From the NCBI RefSeq assembly GCF_008831285.2, contig NC_045139.1, positions 1,806,704 to 1,870,703 of the forward strand: DNA of 64,000 nt. Reading direction: 5' to 3'. Shown here one piece after another: positions 36,465 to 49,100 of this stretch (the stretch's first letter is position 1; every line of letters begins with the position of its first letter). The DNA comes from Nymphaea colorata (Eukaryota > Streptophyta > Magnoliopsida > Nymphaeales > Nymphaeaceae). The notes below the pieces were generated by a model. That model searched no databases, had not been told where the DNA came from, and worked only from the letters and a program-made list of their open reading frames with translations. A program made the position numbers and the translations under genes.

Positions 36465-39400
36465 TCAATGCAGGAGAAGCAAGTCTTCGCTCAGTTCATC
36501 TGGCATGTGTTCTAGTCTCCTACATCCTCTTACAGACAACAATTCTAGCTTTCGTAACGAAGCTATTGAACTTGGCAGCTCCCTGATATTAGTGTCATCA
36601 AGAAGGAGCTCATTCAGGTTTTCTAAATTTCCAATCGAAAATGGCAATCTCTCGAGACACCGGCAAGAACCAAGATGTAATATCTCCAGCTTAGTCAGCC
36701 GTCCCACGGACTCAGGCAGTTCTACCAATGATGTTTCTTGCAAGAGAAGCTCTGTGAGTGATTCAAGATCTCCGATGCAGTCAGGTAAAGCTTGGACTCC
36801 GTTACAACGTGACAGGTTCAGGTGCCGGAGTTTTGTCAGCGATCCTATAGTGTCAGGCAGTTCTGTGATTAATGGGCAGTTTGAGAGCGAAAGCTCTTCC
36901 AGAAGGCGTAAGTATGCAATCCAATATGGTACTTTTGCTAGCAGTTGGCAGTCATCCAAATTCAGTATGCGAAGATTTTTTTGGAAACAAATGGAGACCG
37001 GCAACTCCTGCATCCTTGATCCGGAAAGATCAAGCTTTTTTAAATGGGGTTCAACCACCCTGTACGATGGGTCAATGTCCGCCTCACATGTGTCAGAGTC
37101 CTCGTCGTTCGTGTCAATGTCTGCTTTCAAGCTGGAGCAATTGGAGAGGTCAAGTTCCTTGACTTTATAGATGCAGTCCGGCACTCTTTCCAAGCCAAAG
37201 CAGTTCGCAAGGTTTAGTTGTTTGAGTGAAGTCAAGCATGATACACAGTCAGGCAGCTCCTTCAACTTTCCACAGCTTCTCATGCTCAATACGACCAACA
37301 TCTTGAGATTTGCTATGGATTCATGCACCTTAACCAAATTATCACAGCGATCCAGTACCAATTTCTCTAATTTAGGGAACGCAGATAGATGAGGAGTAAC
37401 GGTTAACTCATTGCAGGCAGTCAGATCAAGGAATTTCAGCTTACCAAAGACTGTTCCATTTTCTATTCTTCTTTCAAAATCCTGACATAAACAAGAAAGA
37501 GCGAGTGAGAAAGGGTTATCGTCTTTTATCTTCTGTAACGCCAGCAGTGGCATATGAAACAAATCTAAATGGATTAATCTACTTAATAGGGAACTGACCT
37601 TGTTGCCCGAAGACCATTCCGGCTTCTTTAGAAGTTGAATAATGTTGCTATATGACAGATCCAGAGCAGCAACTTTCTTCAAATCAAAATCAGGTGGGAG
37701 GAATTTCAGGGGGCATCCTTGCCATTGGAGCCACTTGATACGTTTAGGCATGCTTGTGTATCCACCGTCTAATTTCACATTGTTGATCATAAGCAATCTA
37801 AGTTTGTTCATCGAGGCAAAGCCGCCAGCTTCCACAGGTCTGATCTCCTCGTCACTATCATCGTCATTATCACTGTGGTCGTTATCGTTTGCTCCACGCG
37901 GTGCCATATTGTTTCCATCCTTTTGCATGGTAAGGCTGATTCCTTCTATTTTACTTTCACTTGTTCCCTTGTAACCCAACAAAAAATTTTCAGAATGCAT
38001 AAAGTAGAGGGAGAGAGAGACAGGGGGGAGGATCTAACACCACAGTTTCTAAGACCACTAATTTCTTGCTACCTAGGGAAGGAACTCGTTTAAAAACTTC
38101 TGAGTTCATAGTATTATTTAAAGTTTTTAATTGCTTGTTTGAGTAAGATCACAATCTTCAAATGTCTTTTAAAAGAGGGGAAACAGATTAAAAGGAAAAA
38201 ACTACGACACATTAACAAAAGGCCATATGAGATCTTCAGAGTTTTTATCGCGTTTTAATTTCCGTGTTCCTTTCCCCTTTTCATAGAAACAAATTACTTT
38301 CAAAATAGTTCGATTTATTTTTGGGTAGTAACCTACAATTAGATGATAGTTTGGGTTTTTTATATTATTAGCTTTTTATTTTTCTAACACTTTATAGTTT
38401 TTGGATTCCTAATTTTTTTTCTGAAAAAAGAAAAAAAAAGAACTCAATAATACTTGATCGTGAATAACCTCCCTTATAAAACCCAAAACTGTGTTTGTGA
38501 CAATACAAACCAAGAAGGTGCTAGTGTTACCTTTTGCTGCTCTAGAACATTTATTATATCTTCTTTGTCCCATAGCCTACTCTGTGTTTCTGGCCCTGTT
38601 CCAAGTTCTTTAACAATACGCATGCCCATTTCTCGCAGCATGTTATGCTGCTCCAATTTGCCATCAATGATTTCTATGAGAGATTTGTCGATGAGAGAGT
38701 CAATCGAAAGTCTGGAAGAGAAGCCGCAAGCATCCCATATATAAATTGCAGTTTCTTCATCAATTCCACCGAAGAAGCACGCAACATCAAGGAAGATGGA
38801 TCTCTCATCACTGCTATTCAAATCGTCGTAGCTTACCCTTAGCGTCCTGTAAATCTCGTCATCGCGAAGTCCGCTCCAGCGCTTCATTATTTCATCCCAA
38901 TACTTTGTGTCTCTCTTCTGATACAGAGTCGATGCGACTGTTTTAATAGCCAATGGTAGACCATCGAGAACCCTAACAATTTTCAGGGATAGTGCCCTGT
39001 ACCCGTCGATCGGAGAGTTTTTTCTAAAAGCATACCGACTGAAGAGTTCGAGAGATTCATCTTCATTTAATGTTTTTGGCCCGTAGTTCTCATGTGATTG
39101 TTCCCAGCCATCCAGAGAATTAAGCAGTCCCTCATTCCTCGTAGTGATGATGACTCTACTGCCTGGATGGAACCACTCCTGTTTTCCAACTAGTGCTTCA
39201 ACTTGCTCTACTTTATCAACATCATCAAGAACGATCAAGACTCTCTTATTCTTCAAAATTCTCTGAATCATGCAGGTTCCTTCACTGGTATTGGATATTG
39301 TGATGGGTAATTTGGAAATATGAAGCATCAATTGACTCTGTAACTTGACGAGTCCATCAAGTACGAGGCAGTTTTTCCTGATATCACTTATGAAGCCATG

Positions 39401-40845
39401 GAATTCAAATACTGTAAATTTTGTTGTAGATGGCCTTTGCAACTGTTGTCTTGCCGAGTCCTCCCATTCCATGGATTCCCAGCATTCTTGCATCTTTAGA
39501 GTTGATGTCCAATATCTTGATGACATCATTTGCTCGTGACTTGATTCCAACGAGCTGTTCATCGGCATCTTGCGGTCGATTCTTTAACTCTTCTACAACT
39601 CTCCCAACAATCATTTCAATAAGCGATGCCTCGTGTCTTCACAAATTGTGATGGAAAAAAACAAGAAGAAAGATGAGAGGTTTTGGTGCGCCAGATTGAT
39701 TTCAATTAATTGATTAAGAACATAACTGCTTGCAGTTACATCCATCGGGAAATCTATTAGCGAATGCAGATCTAGTATGTTCGCAGCTAAATCCATGTCC
39801 AAGTAATGATAACCGTTTGATATCAAATAAAAATACTTCTTAATTACAACCAAACGTCTTAGCTGAGCCCAAACCTGAATCTCATTATGTGGAACATCTG
39901 CCCACTGGTTTCAGATCCATTTGTGGACTCCACTGGTGAACATACGCACACGCACGCTGTTTCTACAAAGTTGATAGATTTGAAAAAACAAAAAGGACAA
40001 CTTCCCAGAAGGGCAGACAAAGGGTGGGGGGAAAGCGTCAAAGGGCATGTAGATGATAGATCCCACCAGTGTTCAGTAGTGTTTCATGGGAGAAGAGGGC
40101 GCCGGATTTCTCCGGTCAAGTAGTTGAACTCCTCTTACTCATTCGGATATCCATTTGGTTAAGATGGATTTCAGAGCAGTTGAAATTAAGTTTATGGTTT
40201 TAACTGCTTCATAAAGTAAATGTTAGTAGACCTTTTAAAAACATTTTAAAAAAAATTAAAAAATGTTATGATGCAAAGGTCGATCCAAGGAAACCGATCG
40301 TGGTAATCATGAACCGATATGAACTTTGAAATGGCTACAAACTTGAAGAGGAATAAGGGAGGGTTCATGCATACGCACCCATCTGCTATTTTCTCACTTT
40401 CGTAGCCAGAAAAGCCTGCTGCCTTACTCAATGCCTCCCTCCATTTCTTCACTGTTTCCTCCTCAACCTTATCGTCTTCCTCATGCTTCCGGAAAGCAGC
40501 TTCAAACGGTCCCGTCTGGTTTCGCACATGGGTGGGCTCAGTTCTGTAGAAAACAGGAAGTATCAACCTCCTACGTTCTCCTTCAACAGCTACCTTTACG
40601 ATTCTGTCGATCTCCTGGAGACACCACTTGGAGTCGGCATAGTTGCCGGAGAAAATGGGTATGAAGATTTCCGACCTCTCGATCACACCATACAGATCGC
40701 TGATCTCCTTGCCCCTCTCCAACCCCTCGCTGTCCCGAAATACTGTGGCAACGCGCTTCAGCGAGTGGTAAAGATGGTCGGTGAATGTCTTGCGCGTGTC
40801 CATTCCCCGGAAACTGAGGAAGACATCGTACTCGGAGGAAGACAT
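36465..40845 (-). pseudogene. TNL D: frameshifted TIR-NB-ARC-LRR copy
   Basis: Exons by homology to gene C on the minus strand are 40845-40379 (TIR), 39636-38531 (NB-ARC), 37967-37599 (linker) and 37481-36465 (LRR). Exon 2 is 11 bases shorter than in C: nine in-frame bases near 38870, and two bases lost at about 39411, where C has ATAGTCTG and D has ATACTG. The two-base loss shifts the frame just after GMGGLGKTTVAKA and ends translation at 39405. The predicted product is therefore a TIR plus P-loop of about 232 residues. Everything after the break, including GSRVIITTRNEG, GLPLAI and a full LRR exon, is still open in its own frame, so the lesion is recent or a sequence error. MHD reads QHN. 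The 5' leader with the TATA box seen in C and E is replaced by other sequence directly upstream of the ATG. Intron 3 is 117 bases and has no in-frame stop. Confidence 0.8.
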
Positions 40846-40984
40846 CGAGTGGTAAACACAGGAAGCAAGAAAGTGGAGCTACGGGAATCGACCCTCCTGT
40901 ACAAGTAGAGTTTACCACCTTATAAATAAATTGTTCAATGCCATTGGATTTTGGCGTTTGTCTTCACCTAATGCATGGTAGCTG

Positions 40985-41110
40985 TCCGGCCTAATGCATG
41001 GTAGAGATGATCGGCAAATGTCCAGCGCACTTCTGGACCACGGAAGCTCAGTAAGCCGTCATATTTGAATGGAGACCCTGATGGCGCCAATGAAGTGGCG
41101 GCCTCTTCAA
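40985..41110 (-). pseudogene. TIR-exon fragment upstream of TNL D
   Basis: The minus strand encodes SPFKYDGLLSFRGPEVRW then TFADHLYHALG, the first 35 or so residues of a TNL TIR domain. It resembles gene A (ADHLYHALRQ) and gene B more than gene C. It ends soon after, without the catalytic region, and no matching NB-ARC lies nearby. Confidence 0.7.
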
Positions 41111-42769
41111 AACAAAAGGACGAGATTCTAAGCAAAATATAGAGTAAGATGAAAAACAGTAAACAATTATGTGTAGGTAATATCAACAGGGTGAATAGCA
41201 AATGTACGGCAAAAAGCAAAACACAAAACCAATCACAAAGACACTCAAATTACGTGGTTCGTTGGATAGACTGTTTGTCTTCGTATATCCATGGGGAGAA
41301 ACTAGCATCAAAAAATACAGTGAGATTCAAGAAACCAGAACATACTAAATCCCCTTACAAAACAACAATGTCTCTGCCTGACCTTCAACCCCAAAACTCT
41401 CTTGCTGTTTTTTGTATGTTCCTCACATAACCTCAAAACTCAAAAACATACCTCTTTTTCTAAAAACGACACACAGAATAACTGCCCACAAGAGATTTCA
41501 GCAAGTGAGAGAGTTGGTTGTGGAGTCTCCATGTTGACGACGACATCTTGAGACGCTCCACCAAAATGGTAGGCCACTCGTTCAGTTTCTCCACCAAAAT
41601 AACATACCACAAAAGAATGGCGTGAGGCAAAAAAGGGAAAAGATGTCGAGCCCTTTCATTAAGCAAAATAAGGGTTTTAAGAAGAAAGACATAAATGCCC
41701 ACTGTTGACTTACAAATGGCCAAGTCAAAAACTAATAACAGCGGCCATCACCTGCTATTGGCGCAGCTTTGCTACTCTTATCTCGCCCTGATCAGGTCGC
41801 CTAGAAAGGAGAGGTCCTGCACGTCCCAAGCTAATGAATCGAAAGGTGGATCCATTAGACCAAGTCTTCTAGGTTTTTAAGTTCCTTTTATTAATTTAAA
41901 AAATCCATCCCGTTGTCTAGATACCACTAATATCTGGAATTACTTAACAATTAACTCCTACTAAAATGTTACATTTTATATTTACAGGACAAAAATCAAA
42001 CATAGTATATCATTAAATAAAAGTGAAAAAAAGAGCAGAATGGACCAAGTCAAAACTAAGCTCATTTCCCCAATAAGCGGCTAATTGGGTGAGTCGGCTG
42101 ATTCAGCATTTCGTTCAACAAAAACAGCTGTAAATTGACGGAAATATTAAAATATTTATTCCACAAATAAATGAAAAAAATAAAAATAATTAGCTAAAGC
42201 TCTTAAAATAATAAACAAATCGCACCGTTGAACCGGCTAATATTTTCAAAGGGCCGGAATGCCATTAATCTTTTTCAAATCGGCCAATCTATAAAAATAT
42301 CTGCTAGACCTTCCAAGGTGCCTGCTTGTGGCTTCCAATTAAATTTTGAGAGAGACACTAATGTCCACTTGGAGTCGAGTAAAGAAAAGCGGTCTTTCTT
42401 GTGGGGGAACTTCAATTCTATAACTAGCCAATAATACACGTAAGGTTTCAATATTAATAGAAATAATAATACCCAAGTATTTTCCTTGTTTTAAAAAGTC
42501 CCAACCTAAGTTTGTGTTCCATCATATGTGGTACAAATATATTTCCCAAACACATTAATAAACAGAACCTTTTTGGGACATAACCTTTTAATTAATTTGG
42601 AATATACCCACTTCATGGATATTTTTCTTAATAGATTTGAATGTTCTCTAAGTAATCTAACATACGGCAGGAATTGTTTTTTCCATGAGAAAGTTGTGCC
42701 TAATTGGTTTTACGACAGAAATTGTTTTTATTGGCTAATATTTTACAAAAGATAAATATAAATTGATCC
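41111..42769. other. Intergenic, no gene seen
   Basis: No coding sequence can be supported. TTACGTGGTTCG followed by ATCCATGGGGAGAAACT at about 41250-41300 resembles a motif common in plant LTRs, but I see no primer site or paired ends. Confidence 0.3.
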
Positions 42770-43250
42770 GAGTTTAGCTAGACCAGCTCGAGTTGATCTC
42801 AACTCGACTCCAAAAACTCAAGCTCATGTCGAGTTAAAACTCAATTTGAGTTTCATATAGGAGGCTTGAGCTCGACTCAATGACATAGTGTTGAGCTCAA
42901 ACTTGACTCAATTAACTTGTTTAACTTAACCCGTCTTGTTTTTTTAACTTGTTTAACTGGTTTCTATTAATTAATTCAACTATAAATGACCATCTTGCAT
43001 AAAATCCAAAGAAAGAATATTGTACAACTGTTGGCATCCAAACACCCCCTAAAGAAAACCTAAGAAACAAAAAATCTCTCATTCATAACATACTTATATA
43101 GTTGACCCGAGCTTAGACAAGTTTAAATGAGTTGAGTTCAACAAGAACTTGTTCAACATTTCAAGCATAAATTATAAAGAGTTTTTTTTGGTAAGTTTGA
43201 GTGGAACCCAAGTTGGCTTCACCCGGTTGTGCAGCCCTACTTGAGCTTGA
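42770..43250. repeat. CTCGAG/TCGAGT-rich repeat related to the hAT-like element at 59397
   Basis: Many ACTCGA and CTCGAG motifs in both orientations, ending near 43235 in GGTTGTGCAGCCCTA. This matches the terminal GTTGTGCAGCCCTA of the element at 59397-60549. The other end is not clear, so only family membership is proposed. Confidence 0.45.
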
Positions 43251-43309
43251 GTTGGGGCTGGAAGATATAATTTATTTATTGGAGGCCCTTGTTCCCTCTT
43301 TTTGTAGTT

Positions 43310-44640
43310 GGCCTTTATTAGCACCATTAAAGAAGACCGCTAGCTAGTCGACGCTTGTTGGCATCATTGAAGAAAACAGCTATTGTTGACCGCTAGCTAA
43401 TGGACGCTATTGCCACGGAAAATACTGTGCACTAGGTAAAAAGAGAAAAAAATGTACGACTTTTCCTGGTGTTATCAAACACTGGCGCGGTAAATAATGA
43501 ATTTGAGGGTAAATTTCCCCCCAAAAAAAGTCGGACCGCAGAAAGAGGAAGCCCGTTAGGGCTTCTTCTCGCCGACCACTTCGCGAGCTTTTCCTCCCCT
43601 GCTTTATCCTCTCTTCCTCATCCTCGCTTCCTCTTCCTCATCCTCGCTTTCTCTTCCTCTCTCCCCGAGCTTTTCTTCTCTTCTCACCATGATTTTCTAT
43701 TTATCCTTCTCCCCCATGACAACCCCCCTTTTCCCGCCGATCGCCTCTTCCTCTGCGATAACCCCCAGTTGCTGAGCTCCATCTCTGCGCTCTCCAACTA
43801 CGGCTTCTCATGGACCAAGCTCGGCTTGCTCTACAGTCACGACGCTTTGATCTTCGACATTGATGGATCGCTCCTCTGCCGCCGACTGGACGCCATTATC
43901 GAGTTGGGGTTCAGCAGGACGCAGTTGGTCGGCATCTGTCTGGCGTTTCCCTTTGTTTTGGGCCGCCAGGAGGAGGAATCAATGGGCGAAGACGACAAAT
44001 TGTTTGATGATCTCAAGTGGGTCTTGCTCAAGAGTCATCTCGCGCCTTCGCGTTGCTTGGATTCGTGCTAAGTTAATTGCAGGAAGGTTGGGATCTTTTA
44101 CGATCATGACAACACTTTGGTATGGGAATCGAGCACTCTGAATTAGTGAAAATGATGCTTTTGTCGCCTAAAATCCTTAACCAAAGCGTTACCATGATCG
44201 AAGAAAAGATCGATTTCTTTCAAAATGGATTGAATTGTCATGCGTTGTAACGGTCAATAATTTTTTGCATGAAAAAATTTTCCTCTTTACCAAACTAAGG
44301 ATTTTTTACCCTGAAAAAAAATTCCAGGCCATCAAACATGGCCTGAAACGGGAAAAAGAAAAATTTACCTTCATGTCAGTTTACCGTGAATTTTTTTTCC
44401 TGAAAAAATTCCCCTTCAAAAAAATCCAAGCCATCAAACGTGGCCCGAAGAAAACAGCTATTGTTGACCGCTAGCTAGTCGACGCTAAGCATCATTGAAG
44501 AAAACAGCGATTGTTGGCATCATTGAAGAAAACAGCTAGATTGTAGCAGTTGGCACTTTTTGGCACCATTAAATTGAGATCATTGGCATAATTAAATAAG
44601 ACAGCTAGGTTGACAGTTGGCCATTATTGGGATCAATAAA
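43310..44640. repeat. Minisatellite split by an inserted block
   Basis: Short units of the type GGCATCATTGAAGAAAACAG and TTGTTGACCGCTAGCTAGTC occur at 43310-43420 and again at 44445-44640. The block between, with TCAAACATGGCC / TCAAACGTGGCC motifs near its right end, looks like a later insertion. I cannot define its termini. Confidence 0.6.
43700..44075 (+). pseudogene. mTERF-family gene fragment
   Basis: The frame contains LSSISALSNYGFSWTKLGLL then LDAIIELGFSRTQLVGICLA and FPFVLG, then DDKLFDDLKWVLL. Repeated helices ending in a G-F-S-x-x-x-h pattern and the ICLAFPFVLG block are typical of plant mTERF proteins, which regulate organelle transcripts and normally have about 300 residues or more. 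The open frame from 43469 is 200 codons, with a low-complexity front end that does not look like a transit peptide joined naturally to the repeats. It then stops. It lies inside the block that splits a minisatellite, so it is best read as a captured or transposed fragment. Confidence 0.6.
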
Positions 44641-46167
44641 GAAAGCAATTGGACATAGGGTTGAAGCCAAAGGGGCCAGCAGAGACTTGTCCCCTTGTTA
44701 GGTGCGGGTGCGGATACGGGGAGGGACACGACAATTTTCACAATTCTTAGATACACAATACGACAAATATATAGTATTGGCAAATATAATATTCTCCTCA
44801 CTGAAAACTTAATCTCAATCTTCTGTATCAGAACCATGCCAATCTAACATGATACCTCAAAGCAAATGGTTTAAGGACTCGTTTTTTCCTTAGAAATGAA
44901 GGATTCTCTTTCTTCCCGCTTTGAACCGATGGACTATGTTGAAGCCCATCCTGCGCTGTCATGGACGAGTTGTATATTGAGAGGGAGGGAGAGATGGCCA
45001 CTGTAGTCCTGTATCAAAAATATCTAAGAAAATTAAATAGCATATAATTCTGCTGCTGTAAATATCAAAGAAAATTAAATAGCGTATACCTCTCGCTTTG
45101 GTAGTGTTGGGTGAAAGGGAGAAGAACTCGATCTAACTTGAAATCGAGTCTTTTGTCGGCCACGTATCTGTGTCACTCAGTGGAAAATTATATACTATCA
45201 AAGGCTTTGCAGAATATTTAATGGTCATTGCACATTCAAGAGAATAATCAAAATTTTGTAACTGCCTTTTTTTTCTCCGGGTGTTGCTGATGGAAACAGA
45301 GTACAACTAAGCCACGACTGAGAAGCACCTGCATCAAAATAGTAGAGAAAAAGGAAGAATCAAGAGATAAATTGATTTTGGGGGTTTGTTTATAAGAGGC
45401 ACAGGTTGATTGATTTTGATTAGATATGAAAAAAATTAAAACCAAAATATTAATATTGTGATTTATTTTCTGTTTTAATTTCGTCACTGCAGAATCTCCT
45501 TCTCCTTTTCCTTTTCCCATCAGTTGCTTTCCTTACATGGTTGAAGAGATTGATCTAAAGGAATGTGCGTACAGCATCTAGAAGAATATGCACTAGTATC
45601 CTTTACATCTCATGAACATTTTAGTTGTTTTCAATAAATTATGATTGTGGATATATATGACTTATATGCATGGTTGAATTGGTAAAAATCAATCTTCACC
45701 CGATATAAAAGCCGCATTTTTTCAGCTAACCAACCTCGACCTTTCTTCGACTTCATGACTCTTGATTGTTTAAATGCTCTCAAGTCATGTTTTCCGTGTT
45801 CCTGTTGGATTTGGGCGATACCAAGCTTTAACACTTAATTAAAAATGATATCTATACTGTCAAATTTGATTAACATAACTATAAAGCACTGTTGTCATAA
45901 GTGAGGTCCGCCACCTTCCCCCTGTCCAATATCATCCTTCAAAACTGCTTTAATTCTGAATGGCATCTGTATCTCACAAAACAAACAAAGTTGTGCAAGT
46001 AGAACGCAATAAAACAGATAACTAGATGTGATTTCCATACCAGCACTAAAATGACAGGACATCCAAGTGAAAGCACATAGGCTGAATTTTATAGATTGGA
46101 CAAGAATTTCAAACAATCTCCCTGTCGGGAACGTCAAGTACATTTATCTTTAGATTCACCAAATTCC
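44641..46167. other. Intergenic and 3' flank of TNL E
   Basis: No gene is seen. About 45600-45750 matches the 3' side of F (54025-54165), and about 45785-46160 matches the 3' flank of D (35920-36300). So this flank belongs to the same duplicated unit as the TNLs. Confidence 0.5.
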
Positions 46168-49100
46168 AAGATCAAGCTTTTTTTAAATGGTGTTCATCAT
46201 CGACCACCCTGCCCGATGGGTCAGAGTCCCCCCCGCATGCGTCAAAGTCCTCCCGGCCCCATGGTTCAAAGTTCCCCCCTAATTTAAACGGAGTATGCTG
46301 CCATACAGGCGGAGCGTTTTCCAAGGGACTTACACTGTGAAAGCAGTCCCAGAAAAAGGAAAGCTCTTCCATAATTCCTTTGAAGCTAATTATTTCAAGC
46401 TGGTGCAATTGGAGAGGTCAAGTTCCTTGAGGGATGCCAGTTCATCGATGCAGTCCGGCAGTTTTTCCAAGCCAAAGCAGTTCGCAAGGTTTAGCTGCTC
46501 GAGTGAAGTCAAGCGTGATATACAGTCAGGCAACTCCTTCAACTTTCCACAGCTTCTCATGCTCAATACGACCAACATCTTGAGATTCGCTATCGATTCA
46601 TGCACCTTAACCAAATTATCACAGCGATCCAGCACCAATTTCTCTAACTTAGGGAACACAGATAGATCAGGAGAAACGGTTAACTCATTGCAGGCAGTCA
46701 GATCAAGAAATTTCAGATTATCAAAGACTGTTCCATTTTCTTTTCTTTGTTTGATGAGGCTTGGTTGCTGGCCAAAATCCTGACATAAACAAGAGAGAGC
46801 GAGTGAGTGAGAATGGACTATCGTCTTTTATCTTCTGTAACGCCAGCAGTGCCAAATGAAACAAATCTAAATGGATTAATATACTTAATAGGGAACTGAC
46901 CTTGATGCCCGAATACCACTTGGGCTTCTTTCGAAGTTGAATAATGTTGCTATATGACAGATCCAGAGCAGCAACTTCCTTCAAATCAAAATCAGGTGGG
47001 AGGAATTTCAGGGGGCACCCTCGCCATTGGAGCCACTTGATGCGTTTATGCATGCTTCCGTATCCACCCATTAAGTTCACATGATTGATCATACGCAATC
47101 TAAGTTTGTCCATCGAGGCAAAGCCGCCAGCTTCCACAGGTTTCATCTCCGCCTCACTATCATCGTGATTATCACTATGGTCATTAACGTTTGCTCCACG
47201 CGGTGCCATATTGTTTCCATCCTCTTGCATGGTAAGGCTGATTCCTTCTATTTTACTTGTTCCCTTGTAATAAAAAAAATAATAATTCAGAATGCATTAA
47301 GTAAAGGGAGAGAGATGGGGGCAGGATCTACTTCAACAGAAGCACACCACACACCACAGTTTCTAAGACCACTAGTTTCTCGCTACCTAGGGAAGGAGCT
47401 CGTTTAAAAAGTTCTGTGTTACTGTATTATTTAAAGCTTTTAATTGCTTGTATGAGTAAGATCACAATCTTCAAATGTCTTTTAAAAGTTCTTAAACCAC
47501 TGTCACGAATATGTGTGTTTTCTTACAGATTAAACGGAAAAAACTACGACACATTTTGTGCCATATGAGATCTTCAGAGTTTTTATCGCGTTTTAATTTC
47601 CGCGTTCTTTTTCCCTTTTTACATAAACAAATTACTTTTAAAATATTTTGATTAATTTTAGGATCTCAAACTAAAAGTAGATGATATTTTGGATTTTTTA
47701 TGAATGTCTTAAGAAAATTAGTAAAAAAAATCGGCTTTTTTTTATATATTATTAGCTTTCTATTTTTTTAACACTCTGTAGTTTTTCGATTCCCAGTTTT
47801 TTTTCTCCGAAAGGAAAAAAACACACAGAACTCCTTAATAATACTTGATCGTGAATAACCTCCCTTATAAAACACAAAACTGTGTTTGTGACAATACAAA
47901 CCAAAAGGTATTAGTGTTACCTTTTGCTGCTCTAGCACATCTATTATTTCTTCTTTGACCCACAGCCTCCTCTCCGTTTCTGGCCCTGTTCCAAGTTCTT
48001 CTCCAACAATACGCTTGCCCATTTCTGGCAGCATGTTATGCAGCTCCAATTGGCCATCAATGATTTCTATGAGAGATTTGTCAATGAGAGCTTTAATCGA
48101 AACTCTTGAGGAGAAGCCGCAAGCATCCCATAGATAAATTGCAGTTTCTTTATCAATTCCACCGAAGAAGCACGCAACATCAAGGAAGATGGATCTCCCA
48201 TCACTGCTACTCAAAACGTCGTAGCTTACTCTTAGCGTCCTGTAAATCTCGTCATCGCGAAGTCCACTCCAGCGCTTCATTATTTCATCCCAATGCATTG
48301 TGTCCCTGTTTTTATATAGAGTCGATGTGACTGTTTTAATAGCCAATGGAAAACCATCGAGAGCCCTAACAATTTTCAGGGATAGTTCCCTGTATTCATC
48401 GATCGGAGAATTTTTTCTAAAAGCATACCAACTGAAATGTTCGAGGGATTCATCTTCATTTAATGTTTTTGGCCCGTAGTTCTGATGTAGTTGTTCCCAG
48501 CCATCCAGAGCATTAAGCAGTCCCTCATCCCTCGTAGTGATAGTGACTCTACTGCCTAGATGGAACCATTCCTGTTTTCAATCAAGTGCTTCAACTTGCT
48601 CTACTTGATCAACATCATCAAGAACGATCAAGACACTGTTGTTCTGCAAAATTCTCTGAAGCATGCAAGTTCCTTCACCAGTATTGGTTATTGTGATGTC
48701 TTCTTTGAAAATATGAAGCATCCTTGACGAGTCCATCAGGTACGACGCATTTTTTCCTGATATCACTTATGAAGACATGGAATTCAAATGATCTGTAAAG
48801 TTTGTTGTAGACGGCCTTTGCACCTGTTGTCTTGCCGAGTCTTACCATTCCATGGATTCCCACCATTGTTGCATCTTTAGAGTTGATGCCCAATATCTTG
48901 ATGATATCATTTGCTCGTGACTTGATTCGAACGTGTTCAAAAACAAATATGGGCCTTTGATATAACTTAGATCCAAACTCAAATTTTCGTAGAAGAATTG
49001 ATAATCTTAAAATGTAAACTCTTTATTCATCAAACTAGATATTATAAAAGACTAGATATTATAAAAGAGGATTCGAGAAAACTCACATCAGCTCACTCAC

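Noticed and set aside
41240-41310. TTACGTGGTTCG motif as sign of an LTR
   Set aside because: No primer site, no TG...CA pair and no second copy could be found, so it is only mentioned as a resemblance.
43469-44071. The 200-codon frame taken as a complete gene
   Set aside because: Only the second half resembles mTERF, the front is low-complexity, and it is embedded in an inserted block. I list it as a fragment.
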